Shown here piece by piece: positions 21,428-29,253 of a DNA stretch of 45,012 bases. The notes beneath the pieces are model-generated. The model saw nothing but the letters and a program-made list of their open reading frames with translations, did no database searches and had not been told where the DNA came from. Positions within the stretch are counted from its first letter, which is position 1; the number at the start of each line of letters is the position of its first letter. The translations under genes were made by a program, and so were the position numbers. The stretch is from Streptococcus pneumoniae (lineage in GTDB: Bacteria; Bacillota; Bacilli; Lactobacillales; Streptococcaceae), in assembly GCF_001096185.1 (NCBI RefSeq), contig NZ_CRPU01000013.1, positions 1 through 45,012 of the forward strand, read 5' to 3'.

Positions 21428-22855
21428 ATGTTGAGTAATTGGTTTAAATGGTTAATCAGGCGGTTGTTGATTAAGAATACAACCCAAAATGAAATACTAG
21501 AGATTGAGATAAAAGAGCACCAGAATTCTGAGAAAGTGAGCACGATGAAAGAAGCTTACAACTACTATCGAAATCGCACGGATATCCGAAAGAAAAAAGT
21601 AGATGTGGATTGGCGGACGAACTCAAGGATTGAATTGGGTTTATTTAAGAAACTGGTAGACCAGAAGGTTGGTTATTTGTTTTCTAAACAACCGACAATC
21701 TCGCTTGAGGGAGAAGAATCCCAAGCCTTTTTAGACAGCGTGTTTGACGAGGATCTTTTATCTACAATTAAGTCACTTGGTAAGGAAGCAGTGATGAAAG
21801 GGATAGCCTATGGCTTGCCTTATTACGACGAGAACGGTCGTCTACGCTTGTTTAAAATCCCAAGTGAACAGATTATCCCTTTTTGGAAAGACGAGCGTCA
21901 TTTGGAACTATCAGCCTTTGTGCGTGTCTATAATCAAGCAGTCTACGAAAGCGGAGTGAAGAAGACCAAAACTTTTGTAGAATACTACGACGAACAAGGA
22001 ATTACAGATTATATCTGGACAGGTTCACACCTCGAACTCAATCCACTATCCAAGGAGACCAAGGGGAATTTTTATTACGTTAACGCAGACGGTACACGGA
22101 TCCCTTATACTTGGGAGAAAGTCCCTCTGATTCCATTCCGCTACAACGAGTATGAGGACGGTCTTTTAGTCCAAACCAAGTCTCTGATTGATAATATTCA
22201 ACTTCAAATGTCTACTAACGCTGATATGTTGGCAGATATGCCGAAACTGATTTATGTTTTGAAAAACTATCAGGGCGCAGACCTGGGCGAGTTCATGAAT
22301 AATCTGAATAAGTTCCGCTCTATCAAAGTTTCTAGTGATGGTGGTGTAGATACCCTACAAGCAGACAATGATACTAGCGGAGTTGAAGCAGATGTCGAAC
22401 GCTCTCGTAAGTTCTTATATGAGGCTGCACGAGCCATTGATACCCAAGATGATAATCTAGGTAATGCCAGTGGTCAAGCTCTTAAATGGCGCTATACAGA
22501 CCTTGATTTGGACTGTAACGAGCTAGAAAATGAGTTCCAAAAAGGCATCAAGCAATTCCTTTGGTTTGTAGAACAGTATGCTGCTAATGAAGGAGTAGCA
22601 TTTGACGCATCTAAATTCACTTATGTCTTTAACCGTGACATCATTTCAAATGAGTCTGAAGCTATTCAAGATTGTGTGAACTCAATCGGTATCTTAGACG
22701 ACCTAAGTATTCGTGAACAACATCCATGGTATCAACCAGAGGTTGAGGAACGATTGAAAGAACAACAGGAACAAGGACAAGATCCATACTCTGAAACTAA
22801 TTTCAAAAAGGTAGAGGATGACCATGACGACCAAGGACAAGAAAAAGATAGATGA
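21428..22855 (+). CDS. Portal protein (SPP1 gp6-like)
   Basis: A 475-residue portal forming the dodecameric DNA gate of the capsid. Its features are the portal-family core (DWRTNSRIELGLFKKLVDQKVGYLFSKQP), the central ASGQALKW segment in the stem region, and an acidic tail. It overlaps the MuF gene by 38 bases, the usual portal-MuF order. Confidence 0.93.
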   Translation: MLSNWFKWLIRRLLIKNTTQNEILEIEIKEHQNSEKVSTMKEAYNYYRNRTDIRKKKVDVDWRTNSRIELGLFKKLVDQKVGYLFSKQPTISLEGEESQAFLDSVFDEDLLSTIKSLGKEAVMKGIAYGLPYYDENGRLRLFKIPSEQIIPFWKDERHLELSAFVRVYNQAVYESGVKKTKTFVEYYDEQGITDYIWTGSHLELNPLSKETKGNFYYVNADGTRIPYTWEKVPLIPFRYNEYEDGLLVQTKSLIDNIQLQMSTNADMLADMPKLIYVLKNYQGADLGEFMNNLNKFRSIKVSSDGGVDTLQADNDTSGVEADVERSRKFLYEAARAIDTQDDNLGNASGQALKWRYTDLDLDCNELENEFQKGIKQFLWFVEQYAANEGVAFDASKFTYVFNRDIISNESEAIQDCVNSIGILDDLSIREQHPWYQPEVEERLKEQQEQGQDPYSETNFKKVEDDHDDQGQEKDR

Positions 22856-24617
22856 GTACTGGACTGAGCGAGCTTTACAACAGGAGCACAACGCTCAGAT
22901 AGTTGCTGATAGGTATATGGCCCAGATTGGCCAATCCTTAGCTGACTATAAACACCAACTGGTTTCTGAGATTGAGAAGTTTTATGCCAGGTATGCAGTT
23001 GATAACAAGATGACTCATGCAGAGGCCAAGCAATATTTGACGGATAAAGAGCGTAGAGAGTTTAAGCATGTGACCCTTGAAAGGTTCCGTGAGATGGCCT
23101 TGAATCCTGATACACCGACACCTTTGCTGGATGCCTTGAGTTACCGTCATCGAATCAGTCGCAAAGAGGCTTTGCTTGCCGAAATTGAGCGTCTAACGGC
23201 TGAGCTATACGGAAAGCCAGACGGCATACATGACAAGGTCACAGAAGCTCTGAGCGACGTCTACATCAAAGGTAAAATCCATCAAGCTAAGAACTTGGCG
23301 CATTTTGGAATCATAGAGAAACCAATATTAGGTGTCGATGCAGTTAGGCATAAGATAGCTAGTAACTGGAGTGGTAAAACATTCTCAACGAATGTGTGGG
23401 GGCATGATGCAGCTGTTTATAAATCTATCAGTGATACAATCAATAAAGGCCTAACAGGTGGCTGGTCTATTGATAGAATGGCTAGGGCTCTTTCTGAGCG
23501 TACAGGAGTAGCATATCATCGAGCAGATACGCTTGTCAGGACTGAGACGACCTTTTACAATAACCTTGCAACGCTAGATTCTATCAAGGAATTAGGTGGC
23601 GACCACTACGAAATTGTAGCAGTATTAGACAGTCGTACAAGTGAGATTTGTCAGTCAGAAAATCATAAGATTTATCCTGTTAAAGAATATGAACCAGGAC
23701 GAACCGCACCGCCTTTTCATGTTCGTTGCCGTTCTACTATCAGGCCTGCAGTCAAGTCTGATAAGAAAGGCAAGACTGATAAGACTGATAGGGCTGAAGA
23801 AACAGAACAGATTAGTCCGTATCTCGATATATTACTAAATAACGCTCCTGTGAAAATGGCAAAAGAGAAACGTTCCCTGGACGAAATCTTTGCAGGTTGG
23901 GAGCGTGAAGGGGAAGCGATTAAAGAAAAACTGTTTGCGAAAGATGGGGAAAAGGTGTATAATCAGGGTATGAGTTCAATTGATTTAATGGCAAAACAAC
24001 AGTCTTTTGTTGTTGGAAATGATATTCGAGTGAATGCCAAAAAACTTATCGGAACCGAGTTTGATTTTTGGGTTCAGGATCGTACTAAGAAAATTAGAGA
24101 TGCTGTAGCAAATGTTCAAGAAGTTTTCCGTGAATTACCTGACTACTCAAAACCGACAGTTGTTTTCTTAAAAAAATCAGAATTACCTGGTTTAGCAGGA
24201 TATGACTACAAACAAGATATTTTATTTATGAGTGACACTTTTAATTCAGAAAAAGAATTCAAAAATATTTTATCAGACGGATTCTTTGCTGCAAAAGACA
24301 TTAAAGATGCAATAGTTCATGAGTTGACTCATAAACAACACTGGGATTCTGCAAAAGCGTTTTACAAAGCAAATAAAAAGCGTTATAATAGTATTGAACA
24401 AGCAATGATGGAATTGAATTCAGGGCTAATTACATATGTCAAACAACAGCAATCTCTTGACCGAAGCTATTTGAAAGATATTAGTTTGAATGCTTATAAT
24501 GCGTTTTTGTATCATAATAATATCAATGAACTAGTAGCAGAAATCGGGGTAATAGGTGATAACGTAACTGATAAAGTGTTGTTGAAAAAAGTGAAGGAGG
24601 TATTGAAATGGAAGTAA
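22818..24617 (+). CDS. MuF-type head protein with C-terminal zincin toxin-like domain
   Basis: A 599-residue two-part protein. Residues about 1-320 are the SPP1 gp7/MuF head morphogenesis module (TLVRTETTFYNNLATLDSIKELG, then CRSTIRP). A Lys/Thr linker (315-340) leads to a C-terminal domain with HELTH (501-505) and a downstream ELVAE (571-575), the ligands of a gluzincin metallopeptidase. MuF proteins with variable C-terminal toxins are a known class of phage polymorphic toxins, carried in the virion. The 61-residue protein encoded next may be its immunity partner. The 3' half is more AT-rich. The start could be the ATG at 22818 or 22824. Confidence 0.85.
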   Translation: MTMTTKDKKKIDEYWTERALQQEHNAQIVADRYMAQIGQSLADYKHQLVSEIEKFYARYAVDNKMTHAEAKQYLTDKERREFKHVTLERFREMALNPDTPTPLLDALSYRHRISRKEALLAEIERLTAELYGKPDGIHDKVTEALSDVYIKGKIHQAKNLAHFGIIEKPILGVDAVRHKIASNWSGKTFSTNVWGHDAAVYKSISDTINKGLTGGWSIDRMARALSERTGVAYHRADTLVRTETTFYNNLATLDSIKELGGDHYEIVAVLDSRTSEICQSENHKIYPVKEYEPGRTAPPFHVRCRSTIRPAVKSDKKGKTDKTDRAEETEQISPYLDILLNNAPVKMAKEKRSLDEIFAGWEREGEAIKEKLFAKDGEKVYNQGMSSIDLMAKQQSFVVGNDIRVNAKKLIGTEFDFWVQDRTKKIRDAVANVQEVFRELPDYSKPTVVFLKKSELPGLAGYDYKQDILFMSDTFNSEKEFKNILSDGFFAAKDIKDAIVHELTHKQHWDSAKAFYKANKKRYNSIEQAMMELNSGLITYVKQQQSLDRSYLKDISLNAYNAFLYHNNINELVAEIGVIGDNVTDKVLLKKVKEVLKWK

Positions 24618-24793
24618 TGGCTGTCCCAAGTAAAGAGTTGTTAATTTTTTATAATCAAATCGATGAATGGGTTGACCAAGTTTATCCAGACAAAGATATG
24701 CCTCGTGTATCTTTTAAGAAGAACACTCCTAAGTCTGTTTTAGATTTATTTGACACTATTAAATTAAAAATCGGTTTTGATTATGCAGTATAA
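24608..24793 (+). CDS. Small protein, candidate immunity for the MuF zincin
   Basis: A 61-residue protein with AAGGAGGT upstream. It overlaps the MuF gene by ten bases and is followed by a terminator. The sequence (VPSKELLIFYNQIDEWVDQVYPD) is acidic and amphipathic. Position and coupling suggest it neutralises the C-terminal domain of the MuF protein; no family match is claimed. Confidence 0.55.
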   Translation: MEVMAVPSKELLIFYNQIDEWVDQVYPDKDMPRVSFKKNTPKSVLDLFDTIKLKIGFDYAV

Positions 24794-24800
24794 CGTACCA

Positions 24801-24836
24801 AAGCACCTAGAGAAATCTAAGTGCTTTTCTTATTTT
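24801..24836 (+). terminator. Terminator after the MuF toxin pair
   Basis: AAGCAC plus TAGA pairs with TCTA plus GTGCTT around GAAA, followed by TTCTTATTTTT. A strong rho-independent terminator in the middle of the late operon. Confidence 0.75.
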
Positions 24837-24857
24837 TAATTTTTTTCAAAAAACCTC

Positions 24858-24902
24858 TTGACAATGTAGCTACATTTCTTTATAATTTAGAATGTAGCCA
24901 CA
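24858..24902 (+). promoter_or_regulatory. Promoter and operator of RHH cassette 2
   Basis: TTGACA (24858-24863), 17 bases, then TATAAT (24881-24886). TGTAGCTACA (24865-24874) lies in the spacer and TGTAGCCACA (24893-24902) after the -10. Same plan as cassette 1 with a different operator sequence. Confidence 0.8.
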
Positions 24903-24921
24903 AATCAGGAGGTGATGACAA

Positions 24922-25083
24922 ATGGCTGATAGTCAGAAATCAAATAAAGATACTGTCATTCGTGCTAGAGTAGACAGAGAGACTGTTGAGCAGCTCGAAT
25001 ACATCGAAAAAAAGACCAACAGAAAAAAATCTGCGGTCATTCGAGATGGAATTCAAAAGATTTATGATGAGATAACAAAATAA
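24922..25083 (+). CDS. Ribbon-helix-helix regulator, cassette 2
   Basis: A 53-residue RHH protein with AGGAGGTGATG upstream. The beta strand TVIRARVDR is followed by the helices RETVEQLEYIEKKT and KKSAVIRDGIQKIYDE. It is an autoregulated Arc/CopG-type repressor by context. Its stop codon lies inside the first helix strand of the RNA element, as in cassette 1. Confidence 0.82.
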   Translation: MADSQKSNKDTVIRARVDRETVEQLEYIEKKTNRKKSAVIRDGIQKIYDEITK

Positions 25084-25174
25084 CGCATAATCCTCCCTCG
25101 CCAAAGTTGAGATTATACGTTATCGCTCGAAAGAAACTCTTTCTGAAATCATTATATCAGAAAAGGGCTTCTTT
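25080..25174 (+). ncRNA. Two-hairpin leader RNA, cassette 2
   Basis: P1 pairs ATAACG/CGTTAT and ATAATC/GATTAT around a loop with TCGCCAAA. P2 pairs TTTCTGA/TCAGAAA plus AAAGAA/TTCTTT around AATCATTATA. The stems differ in sequence from cassettes 1 and 3 but keep pairing. GGGCTTCTTT can also pair with the following AAAGGAG. Confidence 0.7.
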
Positions 25175-25199
25175 GTCATACCGCAAAGGAGTTTTTATA

Positions 25200-25244
25200 A
25201 TGGCAAAAAAGTTTAAAAAATCGCTTGACAAATGTCGACAATAG
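25200..25244 (+). pseudogene. Truncated payload ORF of cassette 2
   Basis: A 14-residue ORF, MAKKFKKSLDKCRQ, with AAAGGAG upstream. Its first codons resemble the start of gene 25577 (MAKIEL). Its stop lies inside the promoter of cassette 3. It looks like the stump of a payload gene cut off when cassette 3 was joined on, or it may now be a leader peptide. Confidence 0.5.
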
Positions 25245-25266
25245 TTTTATTATATTTATGTCGGCA
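25225..25266 (+). promoter_or_regulatory. Promoter and operator of RHH cassette 3
   Basis: TTGACA (25225-25230), 17 bases, then TATTAT (25248-25253). TGTCGACA (25233-25240) and TGTCGGCA (25259-25266) bracket the -10, forming a third distinct operator in the same layout. Confidence 0.78.
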
Positions 25267-25283
25267 AAAGTGAGGTGATGAAC

Positions 25284-25448
25284 TTGACTGACAAAAAGAA
25301 AATGGGGCGACCTACGAGCGACCCTAAGACCGTTAAGTTAACTGTTAGGATTAACGAGGAAACTAATAAAACTTTGGAAGAGTATTGCAAAAATAACAAT
25401 CTCTCCAAAGCTGACGGTGTTAGAGAAGCAATAAGTCGTCTAAAATAA
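25284..25448 (+). CDS. Ribbon-helix-helix regulator, cassette 3
   Basis: A 54-residue RHH protein. TTG at 25284 has GAGGTG at good spacing; the in-frame ATG at 25278 is too close to it. The basic arm KKKMGRPTSDPK and strand TVKLTVRI resemble cassette 1, and the helices are NEETNKTLEEYCKNN and KADGVREAISRL. It is probably the repressor of the operon leading to the Bro-type antirepressor. Confidence 0.8.
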   Translation: MTDKKKMGRPTSDPKTVKLTVRINEETNKTLEEYCKNNNLSKADGVREAISRLK

Positions 25449-25451
25449 CAA

Positions 25452-25546
25452 ATACCGCCTAGCTCTCTGTCGCCAAACTTGCGAGCTAAACGGTATCACC
25501 ACAGAAGTGTTTCTGCATGAAATATTATATCATGCTGAGACGCTCT
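25452..25546 (+). ncRNA. Two-hairpin leader RNA, cassette 3
   Basis: P1 pairs ATACCG/CGGTAT and TAGCTC/GAGCTA around a loop with CTGTCGCCAAAC. P2 pairs GTGTTTC/GAGACGC (two G-U pairs) and GCATGA/TCATGC around AATATTATA. The 3' arm of P2 can pair with the downstream GAAGGAGTGT. Highly similar to cassette 1 in loops and variable in stems. Confidence 0.7.
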
Positions 25547-25576
25547 TTTCAAGGTACACGAAGGAGTGTTTTTATT

Positions 25577-25852
25577 ATGGCAAAAATTGAATTAACAGAA
25601 GAACAATTGACTCATCTAGGCTACGAGCTTTCAGATATTCGAAGGACGGTTGAAATGGCAACCAATATGACAGAAACCTTGGCTTGGGTTCAACTTAAGG
25701 ATGAGACAGCTTTTAAAGAGATGTCTAAAAAGTTTTTTGATACTTTTAATGAACAATTCGGTTTACTTCATTCAACACTAGATGAAATTGCTTTTATTTT
25801 GATGAACTCAACAGATAAAGCAGAAATCATAGGAAGTAAAATTTTTAACTAG
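25577..25852 (+). CDS. Small helical protein controlled by cassette 3
   Basis: A 91-residue helical protein with GAAGGAGTG upstream of the ATG. It aligns in layout with gene 13786-14034 (a DIRRTVEMA helix, QFGLLHS, a final AEII). It lies ten bases before the antirepressor gene, the place held by icd before ant in phage P1. Function unknown. Confidence 0.65.
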   Translation: MAKIELTEEQLTHLGYELSDIRRTVEMATNMTETLAWVQLKDETAFKEMSKKFFDTFNEQFGLLHSTLDEIAFILMNSTDKAEIIGSKIFN

Positions 25853-25862
25853 GAGCATAAAA

Positions 25863-26621
25863 ATGGAACTACAAATTTTTAAAAATGAACAATTCGGAGA
25901 AGTAAGAACGGCAGAAGTCAATCAAGAAGTTTATTTTAATTTGAAAGATTGCTGTCAGGTTTTGGAAATTAAAAATCACAATGACGCACTAAAACGGCTA
26001 AATAAGGATGGGGTCGTTACTACCGACCTCACCGACAGTCTAGGACGAACTCAACAAGCCAACTTCATCAACGAAGCGAATTTCTATAAACTTGTTTTTC
26101 AATCTCGCAAACCAGAAGCAGAGAAATTTGCTGATTGGGTCACTAGCGAGGTGCTGCCCTCTATTCGTAAGCATGGCGCTTATATGACCGACCAAGTGGC
26201 CTATAATATCACGCACAACAAACAAGCCTTAGCAGACTTGCTCCTTATGGCTGGTAATCAACTGAAAGAAAAAGAAGCAGTCATTAAAAATTTGGAAGCT
26301 GAAAAAGCTGTACTGTCCGTTGAAAATACCATAATGAAGCCGAAAGCAGACTATTTCGATGAACTAGTAGATAGAAACTTGCTGACCAGCTTCCGAGAAA
26401 CAGCAAAACAATTAAAAATCAAAGAACGCAAGTTTATTGACTTCTTGATGGAGAAAAAATACATCTACCGAGATAAGAAAGGTAAGCTCCAACCAACAGC
26501 CAATAAAAACGATGGTTTGTTTGAGGTCAAGGAAACATTCAACGAAAAAACACAATGGTCTGGCACACAGACCCTCATCACACCTAAAGGCCGTGAAACC
26601 TTTAGACTACTATTTATCTAA
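25863..26621 (+). CDS. ant: Bro-N / KilAC antirepressor
   Basis: A 252-residue antirepressor. The Bro-N domain (about 1-110) shows VYFNLKDCCQVLEIKNHNDALKRL and FINEANFYKLVFQSRKPEAEKFADWV. A coiled-coil linker (130-160) precedes a KilAC/ANT C-terminus (YFDELVDRNLLTSFRETAKQL). Such proteins block repressors to allow induction. It lies far from the immunity region, inside the late head genes, behind its own RHH-RNA control cassette. Confidence 0.88.
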   Translation: MELQIFKNEQFGEVRTAEVNQEVYFNLKDCCQVLEIKNHNDALKRLNKDGVVTTDLTDSLGRTQQANFINEANFYKLVFQSRKPEAEKFADWVTSEVLPSIRKHGAYMTDQVAYNITHNKQALADLLLMAGNQLKEKEAVIKNLEAEKAVLSVENTIMKPKADYFDELVDRNLLTSFRETAKQLKIKERKFIDFLMEKKYIYRDKKGKLQPTANKNDGLFEVKETFNEKTQWSGTQTLITPKGRETFRLLFI

Positions 26622-26630
26622 TTATGCCCT

Positions 26631-26660
26631 AACCGCGTCGAAATTGAGGCGGTTTTCTTT
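26631..26660 (+). terminator. Terminator after the antirepressor
   Basis: AACCGC (26631-26636) and GCGGTT (26649-26654) form a stem followed by TTCTTTT. It closes the accessory block before the scaffold gene. The leader 26661-26750 also contains a small hairpin, CGTGG-CCACG (26708-26723). Confidence 0.65.
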
Positions 26661-26750
26661 TCGCCCTGGGCATGGCGTTAAAAGGCTTTTTTACTTTACC
26701 AAGATGTCGTGGTCGTTGCCACGTTAAACAAACGTACAGGAGGAAAAGAA

Positions 26751-27317
26751 ATGAATCGTAAATTTTTGGAACAGTTAGGATTGACTGAAGAACAAGTTGA
26801 AGCAGTTATGTCTGAACACGGCAAATCAACACAGGACCTACAAGCGAAGGTGTCTGCTGCAGAAGATAATGCCAAAGGCTTGCAAGACCAGTTGAGAGAG
26901 CGTGATAAGGACATGAAACAGCTCAAACAAGACGCTGAGGGCAATGCTGACCTACAACAAAAATACTCAGACTTGGACAGCAAGTACAAGACACAACAGA
27001 AGGAACATGAACAACAACTCAAGACAATGCAGTTAGATCATGCTATTGAAATGCACTTGAGTGGTAAGGTTCACGACGCTGGAATCGTGTCTAGTCTACT
27101 AGATAAGTCTAAATTGGGATTAGGTAACAACGGAGCGGTGACTGGATTAGATGAACAGTTGACAGCTTTGAAGGAATCTAAGGGCTTTTTGTTTGCTCCA
27201 GAACAGGCTGTAGAACCACATATCGCAGGCGCTAAGCCACAAGGGACAACACAAGAAGAAACAGTTGCTAACGATCTGACAACGCAGATGATTCATGCGT
27301 TTACGTCAGATCTATAA
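26751..27317 (+). CDS. Capsid scaffolding protein (GP20 family)
   Basis: A 188-residue, almost entirely coiled-coil acidic protein from the ATG with AGGAGG upstream. It matches the Phage_GP20 minor structural family (LGLTEEQVEAVMSEHGKS, then LDHAIEMHLSGKVHD). It organises capsid assembly and precedes the major capsid gene, as usual. Confidence 0.88.
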   Translation: MNRKFLEQLGLTEEQVEAVMSEHGKSTQDLQAKVSAAEDNAKGLQDQLRERDKDMKQLKQDAEGNADLQQKYSDLDSKYKTQQKEHEQQLKTMQLDHAIEMHLSGKVHDAGIVSSLLDKSKLGLGNNGAVTGLDEQLTALKESKGFLFAPEQAVEPHIAGAKPQGTTQEETVANDLTTQMIHAFTSDL

Positions 27318-27342
27318 TCAAAAATAGAAAAGAGGAACAGAT

Positions 27343-28257
27343 ATGCCAGCAACATTAAACTATGCACAGGCTTACCAACAAGGTTTGCAAAATCGTTATA
27401 GTGAAAACGGACTGTTATTCACTAACAAACTTTGGAACTCTCCATCCAACACGCTTTTGAAGTTCACAGGCGCTAAAGAGGTGAAAGTACCACGTCTTTT
27501 GATTAAAGAAGGACGCAAGGATCGTACACGTCGCACGATTACGAATATTGACGCTAACTATGAAAACCAATGGGAAACATACACATTGACTAATGAGCGT
27601 TACTGGTCAACACTAGTAGACCCGTCAGATGTTGATGAAACTAATTATGTTACTTCCATTGCTAACATTACTAAAACATTCAATGATACTGAAAAAGTTC
27701 CAGAAATGGATAAATTTATGGTATCTAAATTGTTCTCACGTAAGAAAGCACTTGATACAGAAAGTAAACAAATTAAGTCCTTGAATTTGACTGAGGAAAA
27801 CTTCCTCGCAACATTTGATGAGCTGATGGAACAAATGGATGAAGCTGGAGTACCAGCTGAAGGTCGTGTTATTTTCTGTACACCAGCTGTTAAACGTATG
27901 ATTAAGAACATCAAGCAATTTGGTCGTACAGTCAATATCCACGGTCAAGGTACAGTGATTGACCGTTCTATTGGTCGTTTGGACGATGTGACGATTGAGC
28001 CATCTATTCCATCTGACCGTATGAAGACCTTGTACAACTTCACAAATGGCGCTAAGGTTGACCCAACTGCTAAACAAATCCATTTCTTCTTGATTCATAT
28101 TCCATGTATGGCAGCGCCACAAAAATATGAATTTGTAGGACTTGACGCACCAAGCGCTTCTTCAAGTGGCAACTACTTGTATTACGAACAATCTTATGAT
28201 GATGTATTGCTATTCCAGACTAAACATGAAGGTCTAGCATTTGTTGTCGCACCTTAA
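27343..28257 (+). CDS. Major capsid protein
   Basis: A 304-residue HK97-fold capsid protein of the type found with GP20 scaffolds. N-terminal KLWNSPSNTLLKFTGAKEVKVPRL is followed by central ANYENQWETYTLTNERYW and the C-terminal P-loop region. It is placed between scaffold and connectors. AGAGGAA precedes the ATG. Confidence 0.88.
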   Translation: MPATLNYAQAYQQGLQNRYSENGLLFTNKLWNSPSNTLLKFTGAKEVKVPRLLIKEGRKDRTRRTITNIDANYENQWETYTLTNERYWSTLVDPSDVDETNYVTSIANITKTFNDTEKVPEMDKFMVSKLFSRKKALDTESKQIKSLNLTEENFLATFDELMEQMDEAGVPAEGRVIFCTPAVKRMIKNIKQFGRTVNIHGQGTVIDRSIGRLDDVTIEPSIPSDRMKTLYNFTNGAKVDPTAKQIHFFLIHIPCMAAPQKYEFVGLDAPSASSSGNYLYYEQSYDDVLLFQTKHEGLAFVVAP

Positions 28258-28272
28258 AGAGGAGGATAGAAA

Positions 28273-28524
28273 ATGATAACAGTAAAGAAAGAAAATCGTG
28301 TCCTAGATATCGATGAACTAGAAAAAGCAACCTTCCTTGAAGATGGCTACGATGTGGTAAAAATCAAAGATGGCGAATATGTCGTCGTAGAGCCAGCAAC
28401 CAGCGGACGTACTTATACCATTCAGGAGTATCAAGCAGTTGTGGCAGAACGTGACAAGGCTCTTGCAGAACTTGAAAAAGTGAAAGCTAAGAAAACGAGC
28501 AAGAAAGACGAAGAAGAGAAATAA
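28273..28524 (+). CDS. Small head-region protein
   Basis: An 83-residue protein with GAGGAGG upstream. A beta-rich N-terminus (DVVKIKDGEYVVVEPA) is followed by a helix and a Lys-rich tail (KKTSKKDEEEK). It lies between capsid and head-tail connector genes; a capsid-decoration or connector role is possible but not shown. Confidence 0.65.
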   Translation: MITVKKENRVLDIDELEKATFLEDGYDVVKIKDGEYVVVEPATSGRTYTIQEYQAVVAERDKALAELEKVKAKKTSKKDEEEK

Positions 28525-28541
28525 GGAGGGTGTTTCTGCTG

Positions 28542-28895
28542 ATGGAGAAGATGACACTTGAAGAAATTCAACAGCATAACGAAGATGCTAGGCAAGCCTT
28601 AATCGACTTGTACGAACAACGTTATTCAGGCTATCCAGAAGAGTTAGTGGTCAATGAAGTCATGCAGAACATTCTTAACTACTGTAATCGTGAGGATTTT
28701 CCTTTAGAATTGCGATTTGTGGCTATTCAGATGGTTTATGTTGTTTGTAATCCTGACCAAGCTGTCCAAGGCAAGACTATTTCCGTTGGAGATACTCGTG
28801 TCGAATTGACTAAGTCAGACCTTGCTAGACGTGCTGAAAGTGTCTTGCTGGACTTTACCAGTCAGCTACAGCGGTTCAGAAAGTTGAGGTGGTAG
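28542..28895 (+). CDS. Head-tail adaptor (connector) protein
   Basis: A 117-residue helical protein from the ATG at 28542, with AGGAGGG upstream; a GTG at 28530 is too close to that site. Helices such as QILNYCNREDFPLELRFVAIQ-type segments fit the gp6/gp15-like adaptor family that sits under the portal. It is the first of four connector genes. Confidence 0.7.
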   Translation: MEKMTLEEIQQHNEDARQALIDLYEQRYSGYPEELVVNEVMQNILNYCNREDFPLELRFVAIQMVYVVCNPDQAVQGKTISVGDTRVELTKSDLARRAESVLLDFTSQLQRFRKLRW

Positions 28896-28896
28896 G

Positions 28897-29253
28897 ATGA
28901 ATATCAATGATGTCCTATCTCGGGCAAAACCAAGTATTGAATGGACCTATGATAAAAAGATGGATGTGTTTGCTACTGTCGAGGGGACGAAGCCCAACGG
29001 AGCTGATTTTGTAGAGTTCAAAGAACTCTACAAGAAGGTTCCCTGTCGTGTCTCTGTTCGTAACTTAGTGAATACTGAGCAGAACGAAGCACACCAACTC
29101 AAGACAGAACACAAGATTTTCTGTTCGCCTAAATTTGCTATCAAAGCTGGTAGTAAATTGATTGTGGACGGTGTTAAATACCTGACCAGTGAAGACCCGA
29201 TGGTCTATGTCACGCATCAAGAAATTGTGGTGAGACGACATGAGTGGCTATGA
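28897..29253 (+). CDS. Head-closure (stopper) protein
   Basis: A 118-residue beta-rich protein (SIEWTYDKKMDVFATVEG, then VPCRVSVRNLVNT and IVDGVKYLTSEDP), resembling minor capsid/stopper proteins that plug the connector after packaging. It overlaps the next gene by 14 bases. Confidence 0.7.
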   Translation: MNINDVLSRAKPSIEWTYDKKMDVFATVEGTKPNGADFVEFKELYKKVPCRVSVRNLVNTEQNEAHQLKTEHKIFCSPKFAIKAGSKLIVDGVKYLTSEDPMVYVTHQEIVVRRHEWL

